NCBI GenBank assembly: GCA_951828235.1
Contig: OX639965.1
Location: 641,191 to 705,190 of the forward strand
DNA length: 64,000 nucleotides
Direction: 5' to 3'
From: an uncultured Gammaproteobacteria bacterium
GTDB lineage: Bacteria > Pseudomonadota > Gammaproteobacteria > Steroidobacterales > Foliamicaceae
Positions 1 to 7,306 of this stretch are shown one piece after another. The position numbers were made by a program, and so were the translations under genes. The notes beneath the pieces were generated by a model. That model ran no database searches. It saw only the letters and a list, made by a program, of their open reading frames with translations, and was not told where the DNA came from. Positions within the stretch are counted from its first letter, which is position 1. Each line of letters starts with the position of its first letter.

Positions 1-74
1 GCGAAGACTTCGTCGTAGGCCGACATTCCTATCGGATTGAGATACATCACCTTGGTTCGGGCATTCATGGGCAC
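1..74 (-). CDS. Partial gene, possible Asp/Glu/hydantoin racemase family
   Basis: Only the first 24 codons are in the window; the gene runs off the left edge. A GTG start at 74 follows an AGGAG ribosome site with a 7-base spacer, which makes the start convincing. The N-terminus reads KVMYLNPIGMSAYDEVF, a first beta strand plus loop that resembles the opening of the aspartate/glutamate/hydantoin racemase fold. The gene is divergent from a nucleobase/hydantoin-type permease, a pairing that would fit hydantoin or pyrimidine use. The family call rests on fewer than 20 residues and is tentative; that a real gene starts here is more certain. Confidence 0.4.
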   Translation of the reverse strand, partial: MPMNARTKVMYLNPIGMSAYDEVF

Positions 75-149
75 TGTTGAACTCCTGCGGCCGAAAAAAA
101 ATCCTACCGGCTCGCGGTAGCCAGAGAACCCGCTCGAAAGAGTAGTTTT

Positions 150-168
150 GCGGGCGTTTCCTGCCCGC
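150..168. other. Short hairpin in divergent intergenic region
   Basis: GCGGGC at 150-155 pairs with GCCCGC at 163-168 across a 7-base loop. It lies in the 140-base gap between the partial racemase-like gene and the NCS1 permease, about 50 bases before the permease ATG. It could be a leader hairpin. No riboswitch consensus was recognised around it. Confidence 0.3.
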
Positions 169-216
169 TACGCTAGCGAGGCATTCGCCAGGCAGTGACC
201 TGCCGTGCGGCAGAAC

Positions 217-1497
217 ATGAAAACGGACCCAATACCTGCAAACGACTACACGCGCAGCCGGGTACCCGACCACGCCACGATCGGCGGCTTCCGGATCGCG
301 GTCGTAGTGTTCGGGATCGGCGTAACCCTCCCCATCTTCTACATCGGATCGGAAATCAGCCTGGCGCTCGGTTTGCGCCAGGCAACGCTTGCCCTGTTCG
401 GCGGATGCGCGATCGTGGGCCTGATGATGATTGTTACGTCGATCATCGGCGCGCGCACCCGATTGTCGACCTACATGATCATTCAATTCTCGTTCGGCCG
501 CGGCCTGGTCCGCTTTCTGGTCAATCCGTTGCTGGCGGTGACCTACGTCGGCTACTTCGCGGCCACCGGCGACATATTCGGCGGGGCCATCCGCGAGGCC
601 ATCGACGCGTTCTACGGAATCACGGTACCCAAGGCCCTGTGCGCCTTTTTCGGCTGCGTGGCCATGAGCCTGACCGCCATGTACGGCTTCCGCTTCATCG
701 AACGGTTCTCCAGCCTGGCGGTGCCGTTACTGGTGTTGTTCATGCTCTACGTGGTCTATCTCGTGCTGCAGCGCATCGAGTTGCAGGACCTCTGGACCGC
801 CCGGGGAAGCGGTGACATGTCGGTGGGCCTGGCCATATCGACGGTAATTGGGGCCAATATTCTCATGGCGGTGTCGGGGCCGGACCTGACGCGATACGCA
901 CGGTCCGGCCGGGAGGGCGTGAAATCGGTCACCGGGCTCGCTGCCGGCTATCCCCTCATCATGCTGGCATCCGGCATTCCAACACTCGCGTTCGCCGAAA
1001 CCGACATCATGAAGATCATGGTCATCGTGGGCGTGGCCCTGCCCGCCCTGTTCATCCTGGTCTTTTCGACCTGGACCACGAATACCGTCAACCTGTACTC
1101 CGCGGTCCTGACGCTTGCCGCCTCCTTCCGCCGGTTCTCCGACAAACAGCTGGCGACAATGGCCGGCGCGCTGGGCACGCTCGGCGCGGTGCTGGGCATC
1201 ATGGACGTTTTTCTGCCCTTCGTGCTGGTTCTCGGAATTGCCACCACCCCGATTGCCGGCGTCTATATCGCCGATTCCTTCCTCCTAAGCCGCTCGGCCT
1301 ACAGGCTGGAGCACCTGTCCGCGCGACCCTCCGTCGGGTATTGCGCCCTGTTCGCATGGATCGCAGGAACCGGAACAGCCGCTGCCGCCAACCAGGGCCT
1401 GCTGACGCTGACGACCGTTCCGGCAGCCGACGGCATGATCACGGCCTTCCTGCTCCACACGGTTCTGGCCCGATGGGTCTTCAGGAAAAAGCGCTAA
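217..1497 (+). CDS. NCS1-family permease (cytosine/purine/hydantoin type)
   Basis: This is an inner-membrane secondary transporter of the nucleobase:cation symporter-1 family. The protein is almost wholly hydrophobic, with about twelve predicted membrane segments. The stretch WTTNTVNLYSAVLTLA is typical of CodB-like cytosine permeases, and SGPDLTRYARS matches the helix-6 region of the family. I chose the ATG at 217; an in-frame GTG at 205 would add four residues. It starts divergently from a probable racemase gene and its stop overlaps the hipA stop from the other strand. The substrate (cytosine, hydroxymethylpyrimidine, allantoin or hydantoin) cannot be told from sequence alone. Confidence 0.85.
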   Translation: MKTDPIPANDYTRSRVPDHATIGGFRIAVVVFGIGVTLPIFYIGSEISLALGLRQATLALFGGCAIVGLMMIVTSIIGARTRLSTYMIIQFSFGRGLVRFLVNPLLAVTYVGYFAATGDIFGGAIREAIDAFYGITVPKALCAFFGCVAMSLTAMYGFRFIERFSSLAVPLLVLFMLYVVYLVLQRIELQDLWTARGSGDMSVGLAISTVIGANILMAVSGPDLTRYARSGREGVKSVTGLAAGYPLIMLASGIPTLAFAETDIMKIMVIVGVALPALFILVFSTWTTNTVNLYSAVLTLAASFRRFSDKQLATMAGALGTLGAVLGIMDVFLPFVLVLGIATTPIAGVYIADSFLLSRSAYRLEHLSARPSVGYCALFAWIAGTGTAAAANQGLLTLTTVPAADGMITAFLLHTVLARWVFRKKR

Positions 1498-2783
1498 CGG
1501 GCGAGCCGGTCCTCCAGCCCCTCGAAGGCAAGGCCGTTCAGGAACTGGCGGCGCCACAGTAGCCGGCGGTCGGCGATGCCGAGCGCCGCTTCGTCGCAGA
1601 CGGCCTCCCAGTTGTCGGAAATGGCGGTGATCTGGCGGCTCATGATCGCCAGCGCGCGGTCCTCGGAAAGCAGGAACTTGGGCGCGGCAGCCAGACACAA
1701 CGACAACTGCGCGCGCCGTTCCTGGCCGTGGATGCGCATGGCCTGCGAGGCTTCGCGTCCTGTCCTGGGTTGCGGGCAGATGTCGTAGGCCGGCGTGAGC
1801 GCCAGGCGGCTGCCGTCCCAGAAGGCCGCGTGGTTGCGGGCGTGATCGTCGGTGTTGCCGCTCAGGATATTGAACGTCATGCGCGAGAACAGTTCCGCGA
1901 GGGTTTCTCTCGGCGCGATCGCCCGCGCACGCAGGATGTCGGCGAGATACTCATAGGAGGCGTAGGCCGCCAGGCGTTCGTCCAGACCGAACAGGGTAAG
2001 CGCCGACACCATGGCGCGCCGCGTGACCCCCTCTTCCGTGTGGTCCCGGTCAAAGCGCTGCACCAGAAGCACGTCCTTGTCCATGCAACGGGTCAGCCGC
2101 ACAGGCGCCACGTCGAGTCCCGCCAGGCTGGCCAGGCGCATGGCAACGAATTCCGCTTTTACGAGGTTGTAGGGGAGCGAGGTCGGATACAGGAACTTGG
2201 CGATGTACTGCTTGTTTCCCTCCCGGATTTGCGCCTTCGGCATCGCGCCTCCGATGGACGTGCCATGCAGCAGCGCGTCGGCCAGATCCGGTGACAGGGG
2301 CAGACCGCGTTCAACGCGCTCGGCCGCCGTGAGCAGTTGTTCAAGCGATGCCGGCGAAGCCTCGCGGGGCGCGTATTCGCTCGGAGAAGGTTGAAAGTCC
2401 AGCGCCCCTATCCGGTCGGAGCCGGACAGGAGCAGAAAGGTGAGTTCGCCGAGATCGTCCGGTTGGTCCCCGCGCATCCCCCCGCGGCCGGCGAAGAGCC
2501 GATAGGCAATGACGCGCCGCCCCCAGGCGTCCGGCGCCGCGTCACGCAGGGCGCCGGCGATCTCAATAGGCGGTTCGGGCCGTATCGGTCCGCGCCGCAG
2601 GGGCAATTCGGGAACATAGATGGGAATCGCGCCTTCCCGCTCCAGGTACGAGCGACCATACGTAAAGGCAAAGTGATCATCTCGTGCGCGAATACGCCCG
2701 GCAACCACGGGCACGGTCCGGCCGGGCAGCCAGATCCAGACGAACGCCTCGCGCGGCCGGACGATTTCAGGCTCAGAAGTCAT
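1494..2783 (-). CDS. hipA: HipA-family serine/threonine kinase toxin
   Basis: This is the toxin of a HipBA type II toxin-antitoxin module. HipA kinases phosphorylate targets such as glutamyl-tRNA synthetase and cause growth arrest. An N-terminal HipA domain comes first (about 1-115), then the kinase core with SIGGAMPKA (176-184, the phosphate loop), the catalytic loop NTDDHARNH (310-318) and the metal-binding region LTPAYDI (329-335). At 429 residues it has the usual family length. The ATG at 2783 lies inside the 3' end of hipB (11-base overlap), so the genes should be translationally coupled; an in-frame TTG at 2789 is less likely. The kinase motifs look intact, so it is probably active. Confidence 0.88.
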   Translation of the reverse strand: MTSEPEIVRPREAFVWIWLPGRTVPVVAGRIRARDDHFAFTYGRSYLEREGAIPIYVPELPLRRGPIRPEPPIEIAGALRDAAPDAWGRRVIAYRLFAGRGGMRGDQPDDLGELTFLLLSGSDRIGALDFQPSPSEYAPREASPASLEQLLTAAERVERGLPLSPDLADALLHGTSIGGAMPKAQIREGNKQYIAKFLYPTSLPYNLVKAEFVAMRLASLAGLDVAPVRLTRCMDKDVLLVQRFDRDHTEEGVTRRAMVSALTLFGLDERLAAYASYEYLADILRARAIAPRETLAELFSRMTFNILSGNTDDHARNHAAFWDGSRLALTPAYDICPQPRTGREASQAMRIHGQERRAQLSLCLAAAPKFLLSEDRALAIMSRQITAISDNWEAVCDEAALGIADRRLLWRRQFLNGLAFEGLEDRLAR

Positions 2784-3114
2784 CGTCAAAGTCCGCCTCT
2801 GACGCCGGTTTGCGAATCGACCCCGGCATCAACGCGAGCTTGTCGTCGGTTCGCTCCAACTGGGGCGCCAGCGTTGTGGCCTCCGGGACGAACAGGTCCA
2901 CTCCGGTGATCGTGGCGGCCTCAAACACGAGGCCCACGGCCACTGAGGGAGTGCCTTTCTCGATGAGCTGCATGGTGCTGCGCGCCACGCCGATACGCGA
3001 CGCCAGGTCCTGCTCGGACATGCGCCGGCGCTTCCGGGCCAACCGGATCCGCTTACCCAGAAGAAGCAGCGCTTGTTCGGTAAGGTGCGAATAGCTGCGC
3101 GGTATATGGGGCAT
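2773..3114 (-). CDS. hipB: HipB-like XRE-family antitoxin/repressor
   Basis: This is a small helix-turn-helix protein of the Cro/C1 family. Residues about 15-70 form the HTH, read as LGKRIRLARKRRRMSEQDLASRIGV and then ARSTMQLIEKG (recognition helix). The C-terminal 45 residues are acidic and probably bind the kinase. In HipBA systems this protein neutralises HipA and represses its own operon. I chose the ATG at 3114; upstream in-frame codons (to 3177) would run the coding region through the probable operator repeats. It overlaps hipA by 11 bases. No clear ribosome site is seen before 3114, so the start is less certain than the family. Confidence 0.82.
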   Translation of the reverse strand: MPHIPRSYSHLTEQALLLLGKRIRLARKRRRMSEQDLASRIGVARSTMQLIEKGTPSVAVGLVFEAATITGVDLFVPEATTLAPQLERTDDKLALMPGSIRKPASEADFDDDF

Positions 3115-3126
3115 TGTGGGAATAGA

Positions 3127-3177
3127 ATGACTGTAAAACCGGTCATCAGTATAGCTTATGATTGATTTATCGGTCAT
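3127..3177. promoter_or_regulatory. Probable HipB operators (two 20-bp direct repeats)
   Basis: Two related 20-bp elements lie just upstream of hipB at 3127-3146 and 3158-3177, 31 bp (three helical turns) apart. Each begins ATGA(C/T)TG and ends CGGTCAT, and 14 of 20 positions match. Each is also an imperfect inverted repeat (ATGA...TCAT). The region is AT-richer than its surroundings. Spacing and position fit cooperative binding of an autorepressor, as in other hipBA operons; binding is inferred. Confidence 0.5.
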
Positions 3178-3265
3178 TTATGGGTCCGAGGAATTGCAAT
3201 GTGACAGGACCCGAGCCGGCTCTTGGTTTACGATTGGACGTGAGAACATCTGCAAGGGGAAAATT

Positions 3266-3901
3266 GTGGGCTCAACTGTGTTTGCGTCGCTGCGGGCGAC
3301 TCTTTTATTGGGGGTGGCATTGACCATGACAGCACTTGACATAGACTCGGCCCGAGCGGCCGAGCAGGACGAAATCGCCGCCATCGAGGCCTTCATTCAC
3401 GAAACCGCGGAGGTCTGGAACACGCAGGACTTCCGAAAGGTGCTGGACCTTTGGGATCAGGACGAAGAGGCGCCTTTCTACCTGGCCGAGGAACAGGAAC
3501 GCTGGTTCATCGGCTGGGAGCCGCTCAGGGCCTATCTGGCTCCGCCCTTGCCGAACCCGGTGCTGGAAGCCCTGCGCGAGGAGATGTATGACATTTCGGT
3601 CAAGCTCATCGCCGATGATCTCGCCATTGTCGTTTGGTACATGCATTTCGAAATGAAGATGCGAGGCAGGCTCCCCCTGGGAGAGGAGATCCGGATGAGC
3701 GCGGTCCTTCGCAAGAAGCCGGAAGGATGGCGGTATATCCATTGGGCCGAGTCGCCCCTGACGCCCGGGGCCTATCTTGACCGGCTCAGGCAGAAGGAGG
3801 TGGATTACGAGAAATTCAATCCCCTGCTTGAGCGCGGGCGTGCGGTAAGGGAAGCCTGGACGGCCGAGGCTGCGGAACAGGCCGCAAGCGACGGACCCTG
3901 A
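3266..3901 (+). CDS. Exported SnoaL/NTF2-like domain protein
   Basis: This 211-residue protein has an N-terminal signal peptide (hydrophobic stretch after GSTVFASLRA, cleavage near SARAAEQ). A single alpha+beta cone domain of the SnoaL-like/NTF2 superfamily follows, starting IAAIEAFIHETAEVWNTQDF and containing the usual alternating strands (LAIVVWYMHFEMKM; WRYIHWAES). Such domains bind small hydrophobic molecules or assist assembly, and many have no known reaction. The GTG at 3266 has an AAGGGGA ribosome site five bases upstream, which favours it over the longer frame from 3158. Ten bases separate it from the following Baeyer-Villiger monooxygenase, so they are probably co-transcribed. Its function is not known. 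Confidence 0.65.
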   Translation: MGSTVFASLRATLLLGVALTMTALDIDSARAAEQDEIAAIEAFIHETAEVWNTQDFRKVLDLWDQDEEAPFYLAEEQERWFIGWEPLRAYLAPPLPNPVLEALREEMYDISVKLIADDLAIVVWYMHFEMKMRGRLPLGEEIRMSAVLRKKPEGWRYIHWAESPLTPGAYLDRLRQKEVDYEKFNPLLERGRAVREAWTAEAAEQAASDGP

Positions 3902-3911
3902 TCCGCGCGCG

Positions 3912-5504
3912 ATGCTCGATCTGATTGTGGTGGGGGCGGGATTCGCCGGCGTTTATGCCGTCCACAAATTCCGCCGTCTCGGGTTTTCGGTGCATGCGTT
4001 CGAGGCGGGCGACGATGTGGGGGGCACCTGGTACTGGAACCGATATCCGGGATGCCGCTGCGACATCGAGAGTATTTATTATTCGTACCAGTTCGACGAC
4101 GATCTTCAGCAGGAGTGGGAGTGGTCGGAGCGGTATGCGTCCCAGCCTGAGATTCTCTCGTACATCCGCCACGTGGCCGACCGGTTCGACCTGCGCCGGC
4201 ACATCCAGTTCAACACGCGGGTCACTGCAGCCCGGTTCCAGGAGGCGTCGGCCGATGCGCCCTCGCACTGGACGGTCACGACCGACGACGGGCAGACGCA
4301 CAGGGCGCGGTTCTGCGTCATGGCGAGCGGCGTTCTTTCCACGCCCAGTCTGCCGGACATTCCCGGGCGCGACAGCTTCGCGGGCGAGTCGTATCACACG
4401 GGCCAGTGGCCGCACCAGGGGGTGGATTTCAGGGGCCTGAAGGTGGCCGTGATCGGCACGGGATCGTCCGGCATTCAGTCGATTCCGCTGATCGCGGAGC
4501 AGGCCGCGCATGTGACTGTGTTTCAGCGCACGCCCAACTACGCCGTCCCGGCCAGTAACCGTCCGCTCGATCCGCATGAGTTGCGCGAGGTCAAGTTCCG
4601 TTACCGCGAGATTCGCGCGGCATCGAAGAAGGGCTTTACCGCGCTGCCCTTCAAGCCGGCGGGCCGGTCCGCGCTGGCCGTTTCCGATGCGGAAAGGGAA
4701 GAGGTGTACGAGCGGTGGTGGCGGAACTACGGGCTGGCGTTCCAGGGTGCGTTCGCCGATCTGCTGTTCAGCGAGGACGCCAACCGTACGGCGTCCGACT
4801 TCGTGCGGGGCAAGATCCGGGAGCTGGTGGACGACGAAGAGGTGGCCGACCTGCTGACGCCGGACTTCCCGCTGGGCTGCCGGCGCATGTGCGTAGACAC
4901 GGACTACTACCCGACGTACAACCGGGACAACGTGACGCTGGTGGACATCCGCCGCGAGCCGATTGACGGCATCGTGCCCGAGGGCGTTCGCGTAGGCGAA
5001 ACGGTGCATGCGGTGGACGCCATCGTGTTCGCCACCGGCTACGACGCCATCACGGGAGCGCTGCTGGCCGTGGACCTGAGAGGCCGGGACGGCCTGTCGC
5101 TAGAGGAGAAGTGGGCGGAAGGCCCGCGCGCGTATCTTGGCCTGGCGACGCAGGGTTTCCCCAACCTGTTCATGGTCAACGGGCCGGGCAGCCCGTCGGT
5201 GCTAATCAACATGGTGACCGGTATCGAGCAGCATGTCGACTGGATCGCCGATTGCCTCGTCCACGTGCGCGACCGCGGGCTGGACGCAATCGAAGCGAAG
5301 GCGCGGGAGGAAGAGGACTGGGCCGCGCACAACGACGAGGTGGCGCAACAGTCCATACGCGGCAACTGCGCGTCCTGGTACACGGGCGCCAATATCCCGG
5401 GCAAGCCGGGCGGCTTCATGCCCTACGTGGGCGGCTTCCCCACCTACGCGGAGCATTGCGAGCGGGTCGTTGAAAATGGCTACCGGGGCTTTGACCTGAC
5501 CTGA
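3912..5504 (+). CDS. Flavin-dependent Baeyer-Villiger monooxygenase
   Basis: This class B flavoprotein inserts an oxygen next to a ketone to give an ester or lactone, using FAD, NADPH and O2. The FAD-binding GAGFAG is at residues 8-13. The family fingerprint FAGESYHTGQWP (about 156-167, consensus FxGxxxHxxxWP) is intact, and the NADPH-binding GTGSSG lies near 182. The length of 530 residues fits cyclohexanone- or phenylacetone-type enzymes. It follows the SnoaL-like gene after 10 bases. The substrate cannot be predicted; steroid and terpenoid ketones are among known possibilities. No damaged motif was seen. Confidence 0.9.
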   Translation: MLDLIVVGAGFAGVYAVHKFRRLGFSVHAFEAGDDVGGTWYWNRYPGCRCDIESIYYSYQFDDDLQQEWEWSERYASQPEILSYIRHVADRFDLRRHIQFNTRVTAARFQEASADAPSHWTVTTDDGQTHRARFCVMASGVLSTPSLPDIPGRDSFAGESYHTGQWPHQGVDFRGLKVAVIGTGSSGIQSIPLIAEQAAHVTVFQRTPNYAVPASNRPLDPHELREVKFRYREIRAASKKGFTALPFKPAGRSALAVSDAEREEVYERWWRNYGLAFQGAFADLLFSEDANRTASDFVRGKIRELVDDEEVADLLTPDFPLGCRRMCVDTDYYPTYNRDNVTLVDIRREPIDGIVPEGVRVGETVHAVDAIVFATGYDAITGALLAVDLRGRDGLSLEEKWAEGPRAYLGLATQGFPNLFMVNGPGSPSVLINMVTGIEQHVDWIADCLVHVRDRGLDAIEAKAREEEDWAAHNDEVAQQSIRGNCASWYTGANIPGKPGGFMPYVGGFPTYAEHCERVVENGYRGFDLT

Positions 5505-5541
5505 CGGCGCCGGCCCGGGCGCAAGCCGCAAGCGGTCTCAA

Positions 5542-5889
5542 TCAGACCTTCCCGCGATTTGTCTCGTGATGGGCGATCATGCGCGCGCGCAGCTTCTTGG
5601 ACGGCGAAAACCGCACCACCCGGCGGGCCGCCGTCATCCTCATGCGCCCGTTCGAGGCGCCGGTCAGCATGTGGTGCATCCGGGCGGCCTTGAGTTTCGT
5701 TTCGAACTTCCCCACCGTGCGCAGGTCGATCGTGTTGCCTTCGACCAGATTGCGGCTGAAAACCTCCAGAATGGCCCTTGCCATGGCGCCGGCGCCGAAA
5801 TTCGTCATGTTCAGGTTTTCCCTGAACCGCCTTTCGATATCGGCACGCACAACGGGAGCGTTTTTTTCACGTGAGCGCATGTTATTCAT
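5542..5889 (-). CDS. HU/IHF-like DNA-binding protein
   Basis: This 115-residue protein has the HU fold signature: two helices, then GNTIDLRTVGKFETKLKAARM (the conserved strand pair and start of the DNA-binding arm), then VRFSPSKKLRARM, matching the HU C-terminal pattern FxPxKxLR. The sequence is far from canonical HU: the usual GFGTF is replaced by TVGKF and the arm is short. HU-family proteins bend and compact DNA as dimers. I chose ATG 5889; a second ATG at 5880 is possible. It is divergent from another HU-like gene 99 bases away, so the pair may form a heterodimer or share control. The role is inferred from fold only. Confidence 0.7.
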   Translation of the reverse strand: MNNMRSREKNAPVVRADIERRFRENLNMTNFGAGAMARAILEVFSRNLVEGNTIDLRTVGKFETKLKAARMHHMLTGASNGRMRMTAARRVVRFSPSKKLRARMIAHHETNRGKV

Positions 5890-5988
5890 CCCATGATTCC
5901 TGCGGGCGAAACAAGACCATTGCCATAACCCATTTGGGAGGTTTACTATACAGTTTGCCAGAGGCCAAGTCGGGGGGCGACGGCAGAC

Positions 5989-6420
5989 ATGACTTTGCAG
6001 AAGTCCAGCACACGCAGGAAGCTTGGACGTCGCGAAATGATCAGGGAAGTGGCATTGCAATTCCGCGACAACCTGCCCCCCCAGGCGCCCGCACCCAAAA
6101 GGGTGACCCGCGAGTCGCGAAGGAGCGTTCCGCATTTCGAGCTGGCGCGCAAGGCGATCAATGAATTTATCGATATCGTCGGCCAGGGCCTGACCGAGAA
6201 CCGGGAAGTCACGCTCAGAGGATTCGGACGGCTCATGCCCCGGCAATACAAGCCGATGAAGGTGCGCCTGCCCGGCGCGCGTCCCGACGATGATGACGCC
6301 TTGATCAGCGTCCCGGTTCGATTGGGGGTCCTCTTTCGGCCATCACCGAAACTGAAAAAGGCCATTCGCGAACACGACGAGAATCGGCGGGAAAACGACT
6401 CCGGCAGCGGCGGCGCCTGA
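5989..6420 (+). CDS. HU/IHF-like DNA-binding protein with extended ends
   Basis: This is the second HU-like protein of the divergent pair, with 143 residues. After a basic N-terminal extension of about 45 residues, the HU core appears as HFELARKAINEFIDIVGQGL, then ENREVTLRGFGRLMPRQYKP (the conserved GFG turn), and VLFRPSPKLKKAI at the C-terminal helix. An acidic insert (PDDDDA) replaces the tip of the usual DNA-binding arm, and the tail is polar. It is longer and more divergent than housekeeping HU (about 90 residues), suggesting a specialised nucleoid protein or a phage- or plasmid-derived relative. A hairpin terminator follows the stop. Confidence 0.65.
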   Translation: MTLQKSSTRRKLGRREMIREVALQFRDNLPPQAPAPKRVTRESRRSVPHFELARKAINEFIDIVGQGLTENREVTLRGFGRLMPRQYKPMKVRLPGARPDDDDALISVPVRLGVLFRPSPKLKKAIREHDENRRENDSGSGGA

Positions 6421-6428
6421 GCGGCTGC

Positions 6429-6450
6429 GAAGCGTCTCTCCGGACGCTTC
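6429..6450. terminator. Bidirectional hairpin terminator
   Basis: GAAGCGTC (6429-6436) and GACGCTTC (6443-6450) form a perfect 8-bp stem with a 6-base loop. It lies exactly between two convergent genes (the HU-like gene and the molybdoenzyme small subunit). There is no strong T tract, so its efficiency is uncertain. Confidence 0.55.
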
Positions 6451-6454
6451 CGCC

Positions 6455-7306
6455 TCAATTTGCCAGGGAAATGGCGCCGATGTAAAGGCACTCTCCGCCG
6501 AGTTCGAACGATGCCGAAGCGCTGCCGGATGCATCCGATTTGATCTGCACGCGATACTGGCCGCTGTTCTTCGCAAGTTTGTCGAAGCGGAAATCGCCGA
6601 AAGTATCGCTTGTGGTTCGCGCCAGTTCCCTGCCGTCCTGTTCCAGCACGACCTCCGCGTCCGGGGCGCACTCCTCAACCCCGTCGGCGTCAACGACGAC
6701 CGACCCCGCCACGAAGCAGTGGGTCATCAGGTGCATGTTCTTGTAATGCACACGCGGCTTTGTGCCGAGTTCCGGCTTGCGGACTTGCAGGCCTTCTTCC
6801 TCGCTGATCCGCTGCATCTCCCTGTCCTCGACTTTCACCGACCGAAAAGCGTTGGTCGGACAGCATTGCTCGATCCGCGTCTTGTCCCAGCCCTTGTCCA
6901 GGAGGTGCGCATCGAAGAACCAGGCCTGAGGGACCTGTTCGTCCTCGTTCCAGTAGATGGCCCCATAGGGACAGGCATCGACGATCTCCTTCTGCCCCTT
7001 CGACTTCACCGGATCGATCAGCACGATGCCGTCGGCGCGCTTGGTGATGGCGCCGTCCTTTGCCGCCTTCATGCAAGGCGCGTCATCGCAGTGGTTACAC
7101 ATTACCGGCATGAAGTGCGCCTCCACCGCCGGCCAGCTGCCGCGCTCACGGCGCTTGATGTCCACCCAGCTATGCCCGCGTTCCGGCTGCGGCGCGGAAT
7201 AGCCGGGGAACTCGTTGCCGATATGCTCGTCCTTGGTCGCCAGGAAGCAGTTGCGGCAGTTATCGCAGCGCGCGACGTCGACAATCATGTTCCATTTCTT
7301 CGCCAT
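6455..7306 (-). CDS. Transhydroxylase-type iron-sulfur subunit
   Basis: This is the electron-transfer subunit of the molybdoenzyme encoded just upstream. Residues 1-180 are a DmsB/NrfC-like ferredoxin domain with Cys groups C14xxC17xxC20, C70xxC73xxxxC78, C112P and C148-C149, enough for about three 4Fe-4S clusters. Residues about 190-283 form a separate beta-sandwich (Cna-B/carboxypeptidase-regulatory-like; VVDADGVEECAPDAEVVLEQ, then TTSDTFGDFRFDKL). This ferredoxin plus beta-barrel layout is that of the small subunit of pyrogallol-phloroglucinol transhydroxylase from Pelobacter acidigallici (about 275 residues). The ATG at 7306 shares one base with the stop of the large subunit (TAATG), so the two are translationally coupled. 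No signal peptide is seen; it should be cytoplasmic. Confidence 0.85.
   Translation of the reverse strand: MAKKWNMIVDVARCDNCRNCFLATKDEHIGNEFPGYSAPQPERGHSWVDIKRRERGSWPAVEAHFMPVMCNHCDDAPCMKAAKDGAITKRADGIVLIDPVKSKGQKEIVDACPYGAIYWNEDEQVPQAWFFDAHLLDKGWDKTRIEQCCPTNAFRSVKVEDREMQRISEEEGLQVRKPELGTKPRVHYKNMHLMTHCFVAGSVVVDADGVEECAPDAEVVLEQDGRELARTTSDTFGDFRFDKLAKNSGQYRVQIKSDASGSASASFELGGECLYIGAISLAN

Noticed and set aside
75..216. A TPP or other riboswitch before the NCS1 permease
   Set aside because: No CTGAGA or GGATAATGCC-type core is present; only a small hairpin is seen.
5507..5522. A terminator hairpin after the Baeyer-Villiger monooxygenase
   Set aside because: The stem is only five G-C pairs without a T tract; chance pairing is likely at this GC content.
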